Source: Glycine soja
Lineage: Eukaryota > Streptophyta > Magnoliopsida > Fabales > Fabaceae
Length of the DNA: 64,000 nucleotides
Assembly: GCF_004193775.1 (NCBI RefSeq)
Contig: NC_041016.1
Coordinates: 48,761,349-48,825,348, forward strand
Reading direction: 5' to 3'
Positions 45,141 to 56,806 of the stretch are shown piece by piece. The translations under genes and the position numbers were made by a program. How positions within the stretch are numbered: the stretch's first letter is position 1; the number at the start of each line of letters is the position of its first letter. The notes beneath the pieces are model-generated. The model searched no databases. It saw only the letters and a list, made by a program, of their open reading frames with translations, and had not been told where the DNA came from.

Positions 45141-46965
45141 CTAAAAATGCTTTGTGTGAGAATGCATGACAGGATTTGCAGCAAGGTGGACAACATCTAA
45201 ATTATCACAATAAATTCTTGGCAATACAACTGGAACATGCAACTCTCTGAGCAAATTCTGCAGCCATAAAATATCTGCAGCGACAGTAGCAAGTCCTCTA
45301 TACTCAGTCTCAGTGCTACTTCGAGAAACAAGTTCTATACTCAGCCTCAGTGCTACTTCGAGAAACAACAACTTGCTTCCTAGAAGACCATGATACAAGA
45401 TTTGGTCCAAGATACACACAGTAACTTGTGGTAGACTTTCTATCATCAGGGTATGAACCCTAATCTGAGTCACAAAAACCCATGATATGCAACTGCTGCG
45501 AAGGTTTGATGTGCAAGCCATATGTAATTGAACCTTGGAGATATCTTAAAATCCGTTTCACTGCCCTCCAATGATGCTCTTGTGGTCTATGCATAAATTG
45601 ATAGACCTTATTAACGGAGAATGAAATTTCAGGCCTTATCACAATGATGTATTGAAGAGCTCTGACAATGCTTCGATAATGAGTAAGATGCTGAACTGAA
45701 AAAGAACCATCAATAGTAAGCTTTAAACCAGAAACCATGGGAGTTGGCTGAGATTTAGAGTCTAACAAATTGGTTTTATGAAGTAGATCTCTTATGTATT
45801 TTGATTGAGACAATAGAATACCACCATCAGAATAATGCTTAACCTCAATGCCAAGAAAATAATGAAGAGGACCTAAGTCCTTCAAAGAAAACTTGTTGTT
45901 AAGATGAGCAATAAGAGAGGTGATTTAAGAAGAAGAAGAGTGGGTGATGATTATATCATCAACATACACCAACACATAGGTTTTAGAGGTAGGTGTAAAT
46001 CGCATGAAAAGAGAAGTATCACTCTTGGCTGAATTAAATCTCAAGGACCTCAAAGTCAAACTGAGTTTGTGAAACCAAGACCTGGGGGCCTGTTTCAAGC
46101 CATAAAGAGCTTTGAGCAGTTTGCATACTTTGTGTTTGTCGGATGAAACAAAGCTTGGTGGTTGAGTCATATATACAGTTTCTTGAAGGCCTCCATGCAA
46201 AAAGGCATTGTTGATATCCACTTGATGGATAGGCCACTACTGAGAAACCACAAGGGACATAACAATTCTAATCGTTGCTGGCTTAATCACTGGACTAAAG
46301 GTTTCTTTAAAATTAAACCCCTCTCTTTGATGATACCCTTTTGCTACCAGCCTGGCCTTGTGCCTTTGAAAACTTCCATCTGCATTAAACTTGCTTTTAA
46401 ACACCCATTTGCAGCCTATAGGCTTACAACCAGGAGGTGGATCCACTAAGGACCATGCATCATTTTGGATAAGTGCGTCATGTTCCTCTTTCATAGCTTT
46501 GAGCCATTCAGGCTTGGCCATTGCTTCCTTTACAATATGTGGCTCAATAGTGTGATCATAGCTTCCTTCCTTGTAAGAAGCATAAGTTTTTAGTTTAAAG
46601 ACACCAGGTTTGGCTCTGGTTGTCATGGGATGAGTATTTTGAGGAACAAAACCTGTAATTGGAGATGAAACAACTACGACAGAAGAATCACTAGTATCAC
46701 ACTGTAAAGAAACATTAGGTAATAAATCAGTTGTATCATTATCATTTTGGAAATTCTGAGTAGTAGGAGATAAAACGAGTAAAGGATTAGAGGAAGCAGA
46801 ATTGGAAGAAGGAGGAGAATAGGCAGAAAAAAAAGGGTTGCCAGGAAGTTTATAAGGAAAAACTGACTCATGAAAGACGACATGTTGATAAATGTAGCAT
46901 TTGCCAAAAGGTGAGAGACATTTATAACCCTTGTGCTGAGAACTATAACCAATGAATAGGCACAT
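45141..46965 (-). pseudogene. Copia reverse transcriptase-RNase H of the 44727-49346 element
   Basis: RT pieces WKWVFKSKFNADG-type (GCKWVFKSKFNADGSFQRHK), KETFSPVIKPATIRIVMSLV, MDINNAFLHGGLQETVYMTQ and the catalytic YVDD (LVYVDDIIITHS). RNase H pieces include [20 protein letters not shown] and IYCDNLDVVHLAANPVMHSH. Frames are broken near 46237, 45910 and 45480-45330. A short duplication (TTCTATACTCAGTCTCAGTG type) lies around 45296-45365. Confidence 0.85.
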
Positions 46966-46989
46966 GTGTGACCGAAAGTCAAGTTTGTG

Positions 46990-47660
46990 TTTATTATAAG
47001 GTCACAATAGGGGATAACAAGCACATCCAAACACTCTCAAGAACTTATAATCTGGCTTTTTATGAAACAATTTTTCAAAAGGACTCATATTGTTAAGGGC
47101 AGGTGAAGGAAGATAATTGATTATAGTAGCTGTAGTGCTGAATGACTCTCCCCAAAAATTTGAAGGAAGAGAAGCTGAAGCCAACAAAGTGAGACTAATT
47201 TCTGTCAAATATCTATGCTTTCTTTCAAGTGTACCATTTTGTTCATGTGTATACGGATAAGTCAATCTGTGATGAATCCTTTGTTCAGTAAGATAAAGAG
47301 TAAAGGTGAAATACTCTTTTGCATTATCAGATTGTAAAGCTTTTAAAGTTGTGCCAAGTTGTTTTTCAGCAAGAGATTTAAATTGAAGGAAAACAGTAAA
47401 TGCTTGAGATTTATTTTGAAGCAAATACATCCAAGTATATATAGAGAATGCATCAATGAATATTATGTGAAAACAAGATCAAGAGGACTAGCGTAAACAT
47501 ACTGAGAAGTAAAGAAAGGAAGCTGGCGTGCCTTCCCCATACAACATGATTGACAAAGCAAAGAAGTAGCTAAATGATTACATGGTATACTACAATAACT
47601 AAGTACAGATCTAACAACTTTAAGAGAGGCATGAGCAAGTCTTGAATGCCAAAGCTCCAA
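46990..47660 (-). pseudogene. Copia integrase of the 44727-49346 element
   Basis: Zinc-binding part WHSRLAHAS and LLCQSCCMGKARQLPF, and core LKALQSDNAKEYFTF and HEQNGTLERKHRYLTEISLT. The stretch around the first catalytic Asp (47430-47465) is interrupted. Continues into the RT frame with breaks. Confidence 0.8.
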
Positions 47661-48267
47661 GACTGTGAATGAAGAATCTGTTGTAGAATGGAAAGCAGAA
47701 ATGTGGTTTTAATGCTGAAGGTTGGGAAAGACATAAAGACCCTTGTTAAACTTGCCTTGAAGAAGAGTCTCCTTGGTATGTTCCTATTTGACATTACTAC
47801 CATTAGCATGGAATTCAAAAAATACTTAACTATCTCGACAAAATTGTGACACACTAAGAAGATTCTTTGTAATAGATGGAACATGTAATAACTGATTCAT
47901 AACAAAGTGATTGTGTGACTTAGAATCATAGAATTTAGAATTTCCAATATGCTTAATGATCAAACCTGAACCATCGATCATTCCCTGTGTAATCAGTCTT
48001 AACATAAAAGTTGCTCTCATCATTGGTGATGTGATGGCTTGCTCCGTTGTCTGGATACCAGAGAGGATCCATAATAGTTGTTGGTGTTGACATGAATGCT
48101 TGATCAAATAGAGAGAAACGCTGATACTGACTGTGATTTGCTTGAGGAGGACCTTGAAAATTCTGATTGAACCTATACCAGCAATCAATTGCTAAGTGTC
48201 CAAGCTTACTGTAAATTTGACATTATGGTCTATTGTTCTGATTCCAAGAATTATTTGAATTTTGTCC

Positions 48268-49080
48268 CTAGTTCGATCTGCCATTGCCTCTTCCATTGTT
48301 GTATCTTCCTCCTCGATTGTAATTGTAACCACCACGAAAGTTGGATCTACCACCGCGATTGTTATATTCTCCTCTAAATTTTGAATTATCTACTCTTCCT
48401 TTGCCAAAAGAATAACTAGGTCCAGAAGCAGTATTGGCCAGAATCAGATTTGAATCAGCTTTCTTGTGTTTCTCAAAACGCTCCTCTTGAGCCAATAGAA
48501 GTGCCTCAATATCGTCAATAGTGTATGGATCTAAACGTGATGTAACAGAAGTAACAAAAGAATCATAATCTTCAGGCAAGCCATCTAAAATCGCTTCTAT
48601 ATGATCATCATTAGAAATTGCAGAACCAATCGCAGCTAGTGAATCTACGATTTTCTTGATCGCAAGTAAATATTCTGAAATTGACTTATCTTTCGTAATC
48701 ATACGCAACTGTACCTTCAATTTTTTTACCTTCGCACGAGTCTGAGACGCATAATAGACTTGAAATCTTTTCCAAATCTGCCATGATTGCTCCAAACCAA
48801 CCATCTTTGTGAGGATTGGTGCTGATATCGATGCAAGGAGCCAGACAACGAGTAATTGATCCTGTTATTCAAAATTGAGAAAAGCTTCACTGATCATACC
48901 AACTTCTTCATATTCTTTGGACTCAAATTTCTTTGGAACGTGTTCTTCATGAAGATATTTACTGAGCTTCAAACCTCGAATTGTGGCAAGAACTTGTTGC
49001 TGTCACACTAGAAAATTCTCATCATCAAGTTTGATCGAGATCGGAGTTTGAAACGTTTGAGGATTGAAGAAAGTTTCGGA
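48268..49080 (-). pseudogene. Copia gag of the 44727-49346 element
   Basis: UBN2-type gag: WQIWKRFQVYYASQTRAKVK, KDKSISEYLLAIKKIVDSLA and ILDGLPEDYDSFVTSV, followed by a Gly/Arg/Asn-rich tail (NRGGRSNFRGGYN) near the usual zinc-knuckle position. The N-terminal part (SKYLHEEHVPKKFESKEY) is separated by stops. Confidence 0.85.
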
Positions 49081-49787
49081 ACCCTTGGTTAGAAGGCTCT
49101 GGATACCATATTAGGATTTGTGATCATGAATAAGATAGAAGACAATAGAGTGATTTCATTGATACCATGAATGATTGCAAGAGGGGTATTTATACACTGC
49201 AATAATAAGGGATAAAACTGATAGACTATATCAGTAATAACAAACTGTACCAAACTTAACAAGAGATAAAACTGATAGATTATATCAGTAATAACACAAC
49301 GTAACAAAACAATAATTAACTGTCTGTTTGACAATTTTCCTTTACATTACTTAATATGTATTTTTGCGCTTATAGGTTCAATAGGCTGTTAGGAGTATCA
49401 TAATTTTATATTCATATTATTAAACAATAGTACAACTTTGTAAAAAGCCTGATACAACTTTGCAACTTTTTAAGTTCCTATGATATGTAAAATGAATTTA
49501 ATGAATGTGGCTAATTATTTTTTTTCCTGAACTGCAGCTGATAACAAATGATAGATTCAATAGTGTTGAACACAGAGTTGTGGCAAATCTCATAGGTCTA
49601 AGAATATTTGTAGCATGCTTTTTCAGCGCTTCTTAAATCATCACCGAAACTCTATGGACCTATAAAAGAGTTATTATTAGAAGACAATCCTCCCAAATAC
49701 AGCGAAACCACAGTTGCGGAGTATGTACGCTACTACAATGCAAAAGGCCTTGATGGGACCTCTGCTCTTCAACACTTCAGGATTTGA

Positions 49788-50170
49788 GTTGGTGTGGTTT
49801 ATTTGGCACAATAAAGGAATAAATTAGATAAGTTAGAAATTGTAACATTTTTCAAACTCGATAAGATTAAGGATCCTATATTTCTTGGACAGGATAATAC
49901 ACACCTATTTTCTTGATCTTAATATACTATCTGAGATGAAACAAAAACTCTTTGCTTGTGTTGATTATATATCTTTATATGAAGCTACACCTAGTTTCTA
50001 GTGAATTTATGTTTTGCCAAAAATACTTTCTAACAGCCATCAATTACAAAAACTCTTGGAGACTAGGTCTAGCAAACAAACTAAAGAAATAAATTATTCG
50101 CACTTGTTGTTTAAAGGAATAACCGTTGATATGAAATATGTACATGTTCTAGATTGCAACTCCAATTCTT
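49788..50170 (+). other. Dioxygenase 3' flank, duplicated with 58802-59320
   Basis: Shares GTGGTTTATTT, GCACAATAAA, GATTAAGGATC and ATGTTCTAGATTGCAAC in the same order with the flank of the intact gene. This shows the tandem duplication extends well past the stop codon. Confidence 0.8.
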
Positions 50171-50890
50171 AGGAAAAATAAGTGCCTGTCCAATGCTAAT
50201 TTCTATCACTCCCTTAATTTGTCGTATCCATACCAGAGGTTTGGATCAAGTCCGTGCCTTATGTCGACATTTGCTGCGATTTGCTCAGTTAACTTGATGG
50301 CTAGTCAAGTCAATCGAGTGGTTGCTTTGTATTGGAACTTTGTTGATTATGATAGTTGTCAAGTTTACTAAGGTGATTGCAATCGTGGCAGCAGACTTTG
50401 TAATGTTGTATTACCTGTTACTAGAAATAATATGGAAATCATTGATATAATGGGATAGAAATATTTCTCTAGCTTATAGCACTACGATTCAGATAATTTT
50501 TATTTTTATTTTTTGGCAATTGGTGAACTCATAATGGTGGTTGAATTCAAAATGATTAAGGAAAATAAAGTGGAAATCAGAAAATTTTTCTGGCCGGTTT
50601 AGCTGTTGATTCCCCTATTGCCTCATGTCACTTTGTCTTGTTGGTGGTTACTTTGTTAGAGTCACTGTGTGGCATTATTGTCAACTGGGGATGGTGGAGG
50701 GTATGATTCCTAGGGCATTGGTAAGGTATCCATGGTCCCTTGCTATGACGAGTTAATGCATGTCGAGTATTGTGATGAGATCTATTGTGGGAACTCGATG
50801 AGTTTAATCACTTTGAGGCGCGACGAGTTAAAATTATTTTGAAAACAATTAAAGAGTCATGTGTTTTGTTCAGTTTATAGATATAGTTTG
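50171..50890. other. Repeat-like intergenic DNA
   Basis: No gene. The last part is probably the interior of an older Gypsy LTR that is continued at 53991. Confidence 0.45.
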
Positions 50891-50935
50891 TATGCTGAAA
50901 TGTTTTCTGGGTTAGACCTAAATCAGGAGGGAGAG
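50891..50935 (+). mobile_element. Left part of an older Gypsy LTR (host of the nested solo LTR)
   Basis: GGGTTAGACCTAAATCAGG followed by AGGGAGAG matches the interior of the neighbouring LTR at about 53099-53117. The sequence that follows that block there (GCCCTGACGG) is found here only after the inserted LTR, at 53996. This marks an interrupted copy of the same family. Confidence 0.75.
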
Positions 50936-53900
50936 TGTAACATCCCAAATTTTCGTAAACTAGATTAAAAAAGATTGTTATTTATAAATAAATAGAGTAA
51001 AAAAATGATGAAATTTTATAAATAAATAAATAAGGAGATATAATTATTAATTAAAATAATGATTTGAGAGAAAATAAAAAGAGTATTTTATTTAATTGTT
51101 TGATAGAGAATAAAATAAAGTTTGTTTTTATAAAATAATAAATAAATAAATAGAGTAAAAAATAGGTCGTAAATGCCCCTAGCTATAAATAACAACATGC
51201 TAGGTCAATTTTTAGACTGACTCCTCAGCCTCCTCTGCCTCACAATGTTGTTTCTTCTCTCTTCTCCCAAAACCCTCTCTTTTTCCCGCAGACCACCTAA
51301 TCTGTCTCAGAAAAACGACGATCTCGGACTCGTTCACCGTTGGATCGTCGTGAAATTTGAGCACCACGTTCGAAACCCAATTACAAGAATCCTCACCGTT
51401 GGGAATTTCGATATTATGTATGAGCTAAGAGAAATACCCCTCGCATTGTAGCATTTTCCTTTCCCGCAGAAACCCAGAACTGTCTCGGTAAAACTACGAC
51501 CCCAGTTTCGTTAACCATTGGATTTTTATGAAATTTGGATATGTTGTTATAAATTCAATTTCGCACGCTTTCACCATTGGGATTTGCGAGATAATATTTG
51601 TGGAGGGAGAAAAATAAATCGCATGGTGACAGTACAAGTGGAGGCTTCAATCCCTTCTCTGTCTCTTTGACGTTTAGGAATTCTATCGGAGCAGCTAGAG
51701 GAAAAAAATTGGAGGAATATCATAGAACCACTAGAGATGCTGCTATCGCTGGCTGAAGACACATGAGTCCGCTTAGAGGTAAGGGATGAGGTATTCACAA
51801 TTGGGAATTAGTGAGAACATGTGTAGGGATCCTTAGAGATATCAATTGGAATGAGTTTTGGAGTGTTTTTGCAATTTTCATTTTATCCTTATAATTATTA
51901 CAGTGAATTATATATATTTGACAGACCAATTGTTGTGGAATTGATATGCTATTGTGTTGAGCGTGAACCCTATAAATCAAATACTTTTTCTAATTAATAT
52001 GAATGAATGAAATAAAGGAGAAATTTAGAGAGAGATATTGATTTTGTATTTTCTCTTTTTCTTGTTGTTTAGGTTTTCATATATAATTTAAAAAGTTAAT
52101 ATCATAATTGAAATTGACCAAAGTGTTCATATAATTATTTAGAATTTGTGCATTGAAAGCTTACTTTGTAATTTGTGATTCAATATGATGTATGCTAGCT
52201 TATATATATATAGAGGTTGTTATTTATATTAATAATTTATGTAAATAATATTGTAGAGTGTTATAGTATGATTCCAAAAATTATTAAGTGTTGGAGTTTG
52301 AGAATATTATGGTTAAATTTGATGAACATGTGTATGTTGTACCTTATGAATATCATTAGGAATGTTATGAGATGGTTGATGTGATGTTATGAGATGTTAA
52401 AGTGTGGACATGATATTCGATTGTAAATAAGTGAATGTGTTTAACACTTGATGTTACATTAATTATATCGTGAGCTATGAATTATACAATAACCCGACCA
52501 GTGTTTATGCGCAGTGTTAAAGAGAAAGTGTAGGTTCCTAGTTAGGAACCAGTGTTAAATTATAGCGCAATTGTGTTAAACATGTTTGAAACATGAGTGT
52601 GAGGTCATGGTATTGTATAGTTCATGAGCAGTGCTTATAAATGAAATATGTGATGAATTGTGGAATAATATGTTGCCTTGAGATTATAATATTGTTATTG
52701 AGATTGAGTGAAAGTGTAAAGTAGAACAGGTGTTGAATTGTGAGATACGTGAAAACATGTGATGGTAGATTATGACATTATGAGATGTGAAATTGTGAAT
52801 GAGTTTTGGTTGCGAATAAATGTGTGATTAATTCTTGATGTGACATTATTTGTGTTGTAAGCTGTGAATTGTACAATAACCCGACCAGTGTTATCTTGAG
52901 AAAAGTGTAAATGCGCAGTGTTAAAGAGAAAATGTAGGTTTCCTATTTAGGAACCAGTGTTAAAGAGAAAGTGTAGGTTCCTATTTAGGAACCAGTGTTA
53001 AATTGTAGCGCAATATGTTGTACGTGTTTAAGACACGAGTGTGAGGTCGTGGATATTGTATAATTCACTAGCAGTGTCTGTGTGCTAAAATGATTTAGGG
53101 GTTGGACCTGAATCAGGAGGGAGAGGCCCTGACGGACTCTTCGGATTGTAGGCCTTGGGGGTCATCAGGTTTGAGTGCTCCTTTAAACCTATGTTGATCC
53201 CTTATGGTTGGAGCATTCTCGCAAAACATCGTGACCCTGACTAGTCTCCCTATGATTTTACTTAGTGAGAGTGACCTGGCAAACCCATTGTGTGGTGTGT
53301 CTTGTTATGTACTCCTAAGCGCCCCAGGGTGGTTTTTCACTGACATGGTACCACATTGCATGTAGGCTTGAGTCTTAGCATAATTGTCTCATGCGCTTGC
53401 TAATTTTTTATTATGAAATTGAGGTGTTATTATGTCTTGATCAGAGTGTGTGATTCTTGTGTAATGTGATTGATGATTGAAAAGTGTGATTGATGGATGA
53501 AAAGTGAACTTTGAATGACAAAGTGATGAAATTACGTGAATTACATGTAAGTAAGTTTTATTTGGTTTATATGATATGTATATCTAGTTGTCTTGTTTCT
53601 CTATTAGTTAGGAATGTGATAACTCACTCCCAGTTTGCTGTTTGTGTTTGGATCCTGTGATGATCTTGAACTTTGTGTTCGGGGGAGCAGATGACTAGGT
53701 GAACTGCTTTAAGGAATATTGTGCTGAAGGACGTCGGGACACAACGCTCTGATAAGATGTGACATTGTGATATAAGTTTTTATGTTAATTTTATGATGTT
53801 AGTCTATTTTATTTCACCTCACTGATTTAACAAAATATTTTTGTAAATTTGACGGCCTTATTTTGAGCCGAATATATTTTTAATGAGTTTATTTGGTAAT

Positions 53901-53990
53901 TGAAATGAATGTGAACCTTTTACCCATTTGATTTTTGTTTACCAATATATTTTATTTATTTATATATATGTCGGGGTAGAGGGTGTCATA
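50936..53990 (+). mobile_element. Gypsy-type solo LTR, about 3.05 kb, nested in a relative
   Basis: Starts TGTAACATCCCAAATTTTCG and ends AGGGTGTCATA (an eroded TGTTACA-type end), flanked by GAGAG duplications (50931-50935, 53991-53995). A TATA box (GCTATAAATAAC) is near 51182 and the leader-like CTCCTCTGCC/CCCAAAACCCTCTC stretch follows it, as in legume Gypsy LTRs. Interior contains tandemly duplicated blocks (52495-53060). No gag-pol flanks it, so it is a solo LTR. Confidence 0.8.
52495..53060. repeat. Duplicated hairpin-bearing blocks inside the Gypsy LTR
   Basis: The block AACCCGACCAGTGTT to GTGTGAGGTCRTGG occurs twice (52495-52610 and 52877-53055). Within them AGGTTCCTANTTAGGAACC, a near-perfect inverted repeat, occurs three times (about 52528, 52936 with one extra T, 52973). 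Confidence 0.8.
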
Positions 53991-54250
53991 GAGAGGCCCT
54001 GACGAACTCTTCAGAGTCTAGACCTTGGGGGTAAATATACCTAGTTTGAATGTCCCTTTAAGTCTGTGCCGATCCCACATGGTTGAAGCATTCTCGTAAA
54101 ACAGCGTGATCCTAATTGGTTTCTTTATGATTTTACCTAGTGAGAGTAACCTGACTTACCAGTGTGTGGTCTGTCTTGTCAAATACTCCTGGTATAGGAT
54201 TGAGACTTAGTATATTTGTTGCATAACGCTTCTGTATTGATCAAGATTGA
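53991..54250 (+). mobile_element. Right part of the older Gypsy LTR
   Basis: GAGAGGCCCTGACGAACTC onward parallels 53111-53390 within the inserted LTR (CTTGGGGGT, CCTTTAA, GGAGCATTCTCG-like, TATGATTTTACYTAGTGAGAG). It continues the copy interrupted at 50935. Confidence 0.75.
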
Positions 54251-54319
54251 TTGGTTGAGTGATATTGTGCTTTGATCCCTGAGTACATGAATGATGTGAA
54301 AATATGTGAGACGTGTAAT

Positions 54320-54660
54320 GTTTCTTTCAAAATGATCCCTTGTCTTGCCCAACTTGTTGGTTGGATATGCAGTTATAGCTCTTTCTATCCTTCTCTTGTA
54401 TATTTTGATAATTGATCTCTTCTAATGAGATCCTCAACCACGTCCTTCAGTGTGATGTAGTAGTCGGTGTTGTGTTTGACAAATTTATGATGATGATGAT
54501 GATATTTTGTCTTATAAATTCTAGGTTTAGGTATTCAAGGACATGACCAATTGTAGTTGGTGTATAGAGGTTTTGATGTATTGGTTCCTCTGTTGATGGT
54601 GGAGGAGGAAGGTGCTCATGGTTGGGTTTCATGGCCACATTGGTGACTGAGTGATGTTGG
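54320..54660 (-). pseudogene. Gypsy gag C-terminal fragment
   Basis: Minus-strand translation reads KFVKHNTDYYITLKDVVEDL then IRRDQLSKYTREG, a degenerate version of the plant Gypsy gag tail usually seen as C..H..HGH..DC..LKDEIE. A CAT/ATG trinucleotide run (54487-54511) replaces the zinc-knuckle His/Cys residues. Ends are not defined. Confidence 0.5.
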
Positions 54661-55150
54661 ACTCGAACGATTGACGGTAAATCGTTATCACACAGGCTTC
54701 AAGTGTTCGACACTAGTCCTCTGAGATTGAGATGGAATATTCAAACAAAATATCTTTGAACACACGCAAGCCAAGCTATAGTGGTGTACTTTCAAGGATT
54801 CTAATGCTCATGTCAGTGAAAACAGTTACATATGGGTGATCAAAGATAGAAAACACCTTAGACCCTTGGGGTTCTATTCATACCATTCCTTCATTGCTAT
54901 TATGAAAATTCTTAAATGAGGTAATGTGGAAAATGCCTCACTAAGCAAATCCGAACATAATTGCTACCTCTAAGAGAATATAGGTAATGATTCTATGCTT
55001 CGCACCTACATGGTGGTCCTCTAGGCTCCAGAAGGTTCATGAAGGGCATTTAAGGTTCGATTATTGGACCTTAATTATTGGCTCAACACATTGATTTACT
55101 TTGCCAAATTGTGCCCAAAATCTCCAAAGAGGTCCAAACCAGTTTTAAGA
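54661..55150. other. Retrotransposon-like intergenic DNA
   Basis: No open frame or ends recognised; probably continues the Gypsy-derived sequence to its left. Confidence 0.4.
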
Positions 55151-55194
55151 AATGAATAAAAACTTGTAGACAGGGATGATATCAATTGACTAAT

Positions 55195-56481
55195 TGATAA
55201 CTGCTAATTATGAGTATATTTTGGGGTTAAATTATAGAAGAATTTGTATTTTTTTTCTTCTAATTATTCCTTTTTGAGCAAATAATTATTAAATTAACAT
55301 CATTTAAATATTTGTGCGGAGAATATTAAAAGTGATGGATTTATGAAGTTTAGTGAGTAAAATAAAGCTAAAAAAATGCAGCTAATTAAGGAAATCAAAC
55401 TAATTGAGGAAATAAGGACTAATTAAGAAAAGAAGACTAATTGAGAAAAAAAGGCTAATTAAGGAAAATAAGACTAATTGAGGAAAGCAGGAAAACAGAA
55501 TAATTAAGAAAAATATAATAATTAAGGAAAGAAAGACTAATTAAGAAAATTAGACTAATTCAGAAGCTCGCTAATCTGCACCTATAAAAAAAAAAGAGAA
55601 GAAAGAGAAGACAAACAGAAATTTGAATAAAATACAATTCTTTGTAGAAGGCAAAGGCGAAAAGAAGGAGAAACAAACAAAGAGAATCATTTCTTCCCTC
55701 CATTCCTTTTCTTATCTTTTTCTCCTTTACTAAATATTTCCCTCTTACAATTGTAAAGTCTACATGACAATGAGAGATTAAATCCCCTTTGTTAGAAATT
55801 TGACACCTAACTATTCTTGATATAATTTCTCTTTATATCTATTTATGAATATTACTTTTACACTATCCTTTCTTGTGCTTAATATTATTGTTTGTGTTTT
55901 GATCACCCATTTGCATGGTAAGTTTTAGGGGTAGCGTTGAAAAATATTATTTTCTAATAAAACTAGGAAATGATATCTAAATAAAGTCATCACTTGGGAT
56001 ATGTTGATATTTGTTTAGCCTGTTATATATCTTTATTCTTAATGCAATTTACTATTTTAGCTATGCAAAGAGATTTGGGAGAGAAAATAGATAAATTAAA
56101 CTCTTTCGTGCGGAGGACCAAAGTTAGAGTATACTAGTAGATGCATGTGTAAATTGAAATAATTATAAATAGAGAAAAATCATTAACATTACATCAAGGA
56201 ATAGCTCTGGTTGACTAAGTTCTCAACATTACAATATTATTAGGTTTTCTTATCTTTTCTGTCTTTAATTAATTAATTTATATTCATGTTTAATTCTTTT
56301 TCTTGTTTGATTTAATTTTCAGAAATTTAATTTACTATTTTCTACTACCTTTTCCAAATATTTTTTTTTAATTAAATATTCATCTATCTAAGTATAAACA
56401 AAATCCTTATGGATACGATATTTGGATTTCTGTTTTAATTTTACTAGTTGGACACATTGATATACTTGTCAATCCATCAAA
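55195..56481 (+). mobile_element. Solo LTR (Gypsy, Tat/Athila-like end) upstream of the dioxygenase gene
   Basis: Pseudogene A's flank reads continuously across this site (GACTAATTTCTTTGTG at about 41849), whereas here 1287 bp interrupt it, flanked by ACTAAT (55189-55194, 56482-56487). The insert starts TGATAACTGC and ends near CCATCA. Its 3' end has CCTTATGGATACGATATTTGG and GGACACATTGATATACTTGTC-like words typical of Gypsy LTR ends. Contains a tandem GGAAA-TAATTAAG-type repeat (55380-55560). Inserted about 320 bp upstream of the gene. Confidence 0.75.
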
Positions 56482-56806
56482 ACTAATATCTTTGTGAAAT
56501 GCACCGCCAAAAATTAAGCTTGCAATTATAAAATACTAGAACTTTTGTCTAAATTTCAGAGGCAAAGTGAGTTTTGAGTATCTAATAATACAAAATAAAG
56601 GAGAGACTACCGTAATTAACACTTGTCTGATTGTTATACATCTAGACGTGGAAGTATTTAATTGTGGTCACAAAGTGACTTCCACATATGTGTCTCTATC
56701 ATTACATACCTAAAGATATTTTATTATAACTGCACATTATTGAAGAAGACTATAAGGTTGCAGAATAAGGTTATGAACTCTTTAGTCCACTACAAGCCGA
56801 AGGAAT

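Larger units (their letters stand above)
44727..49346 (-). mobile_element. Copia retrotransposon (dead) in intron 2 of pseudogene A
   Basis: LTRs of 238 bp at 44727-44964 and 49109-49346, flanked by TTACT duplications (44722-44726, 49347-49351). I count 14 mismatches between the LTRs. The primer-binding site TGGTATCCAGAG (minus strand, about 49108-49097) and a C-run polypurine complement (44965-44970) are present. Order on the minus strand is gag (about 49080-48268), protease/GAG-pre-integrase (48188-47463), integrase (47430-46990), RT (46965-45925) and RNase H (45885-45141), the Copia order. Each part is split by stops or shifts, for example in gag near 49020, so it cannot move by itself. 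Confidence 0.95.
42414..49787 (+). pseudogene. 2-oxoglutarate/Fe(II) dioxygenase pseudogene A (ACC-oxidase-homologue family)
   Basis: Exons 42414-42955, 44146-44467 and 49538-49787 align with the intact gene at 56807-58801 and share its exon edges, including a GC donor after exon 2. Breaks: bases missing just after the ATG, a TAG at 42451, an insertion near 42535, a TAG at 44318-44320, and a 2-bp loss near 49631. The first iron-binding His of the HxD motif is Leu (44333-44335). Intron 1 carries a TRIM (43435-43983) and intron 2 a Copia element (44727-49346). Upstream (41822-42410) and downstream (49788-50170) flanks also match the intact copy, so the duplication unit included flanking DNA. 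Confidence 0.92.
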
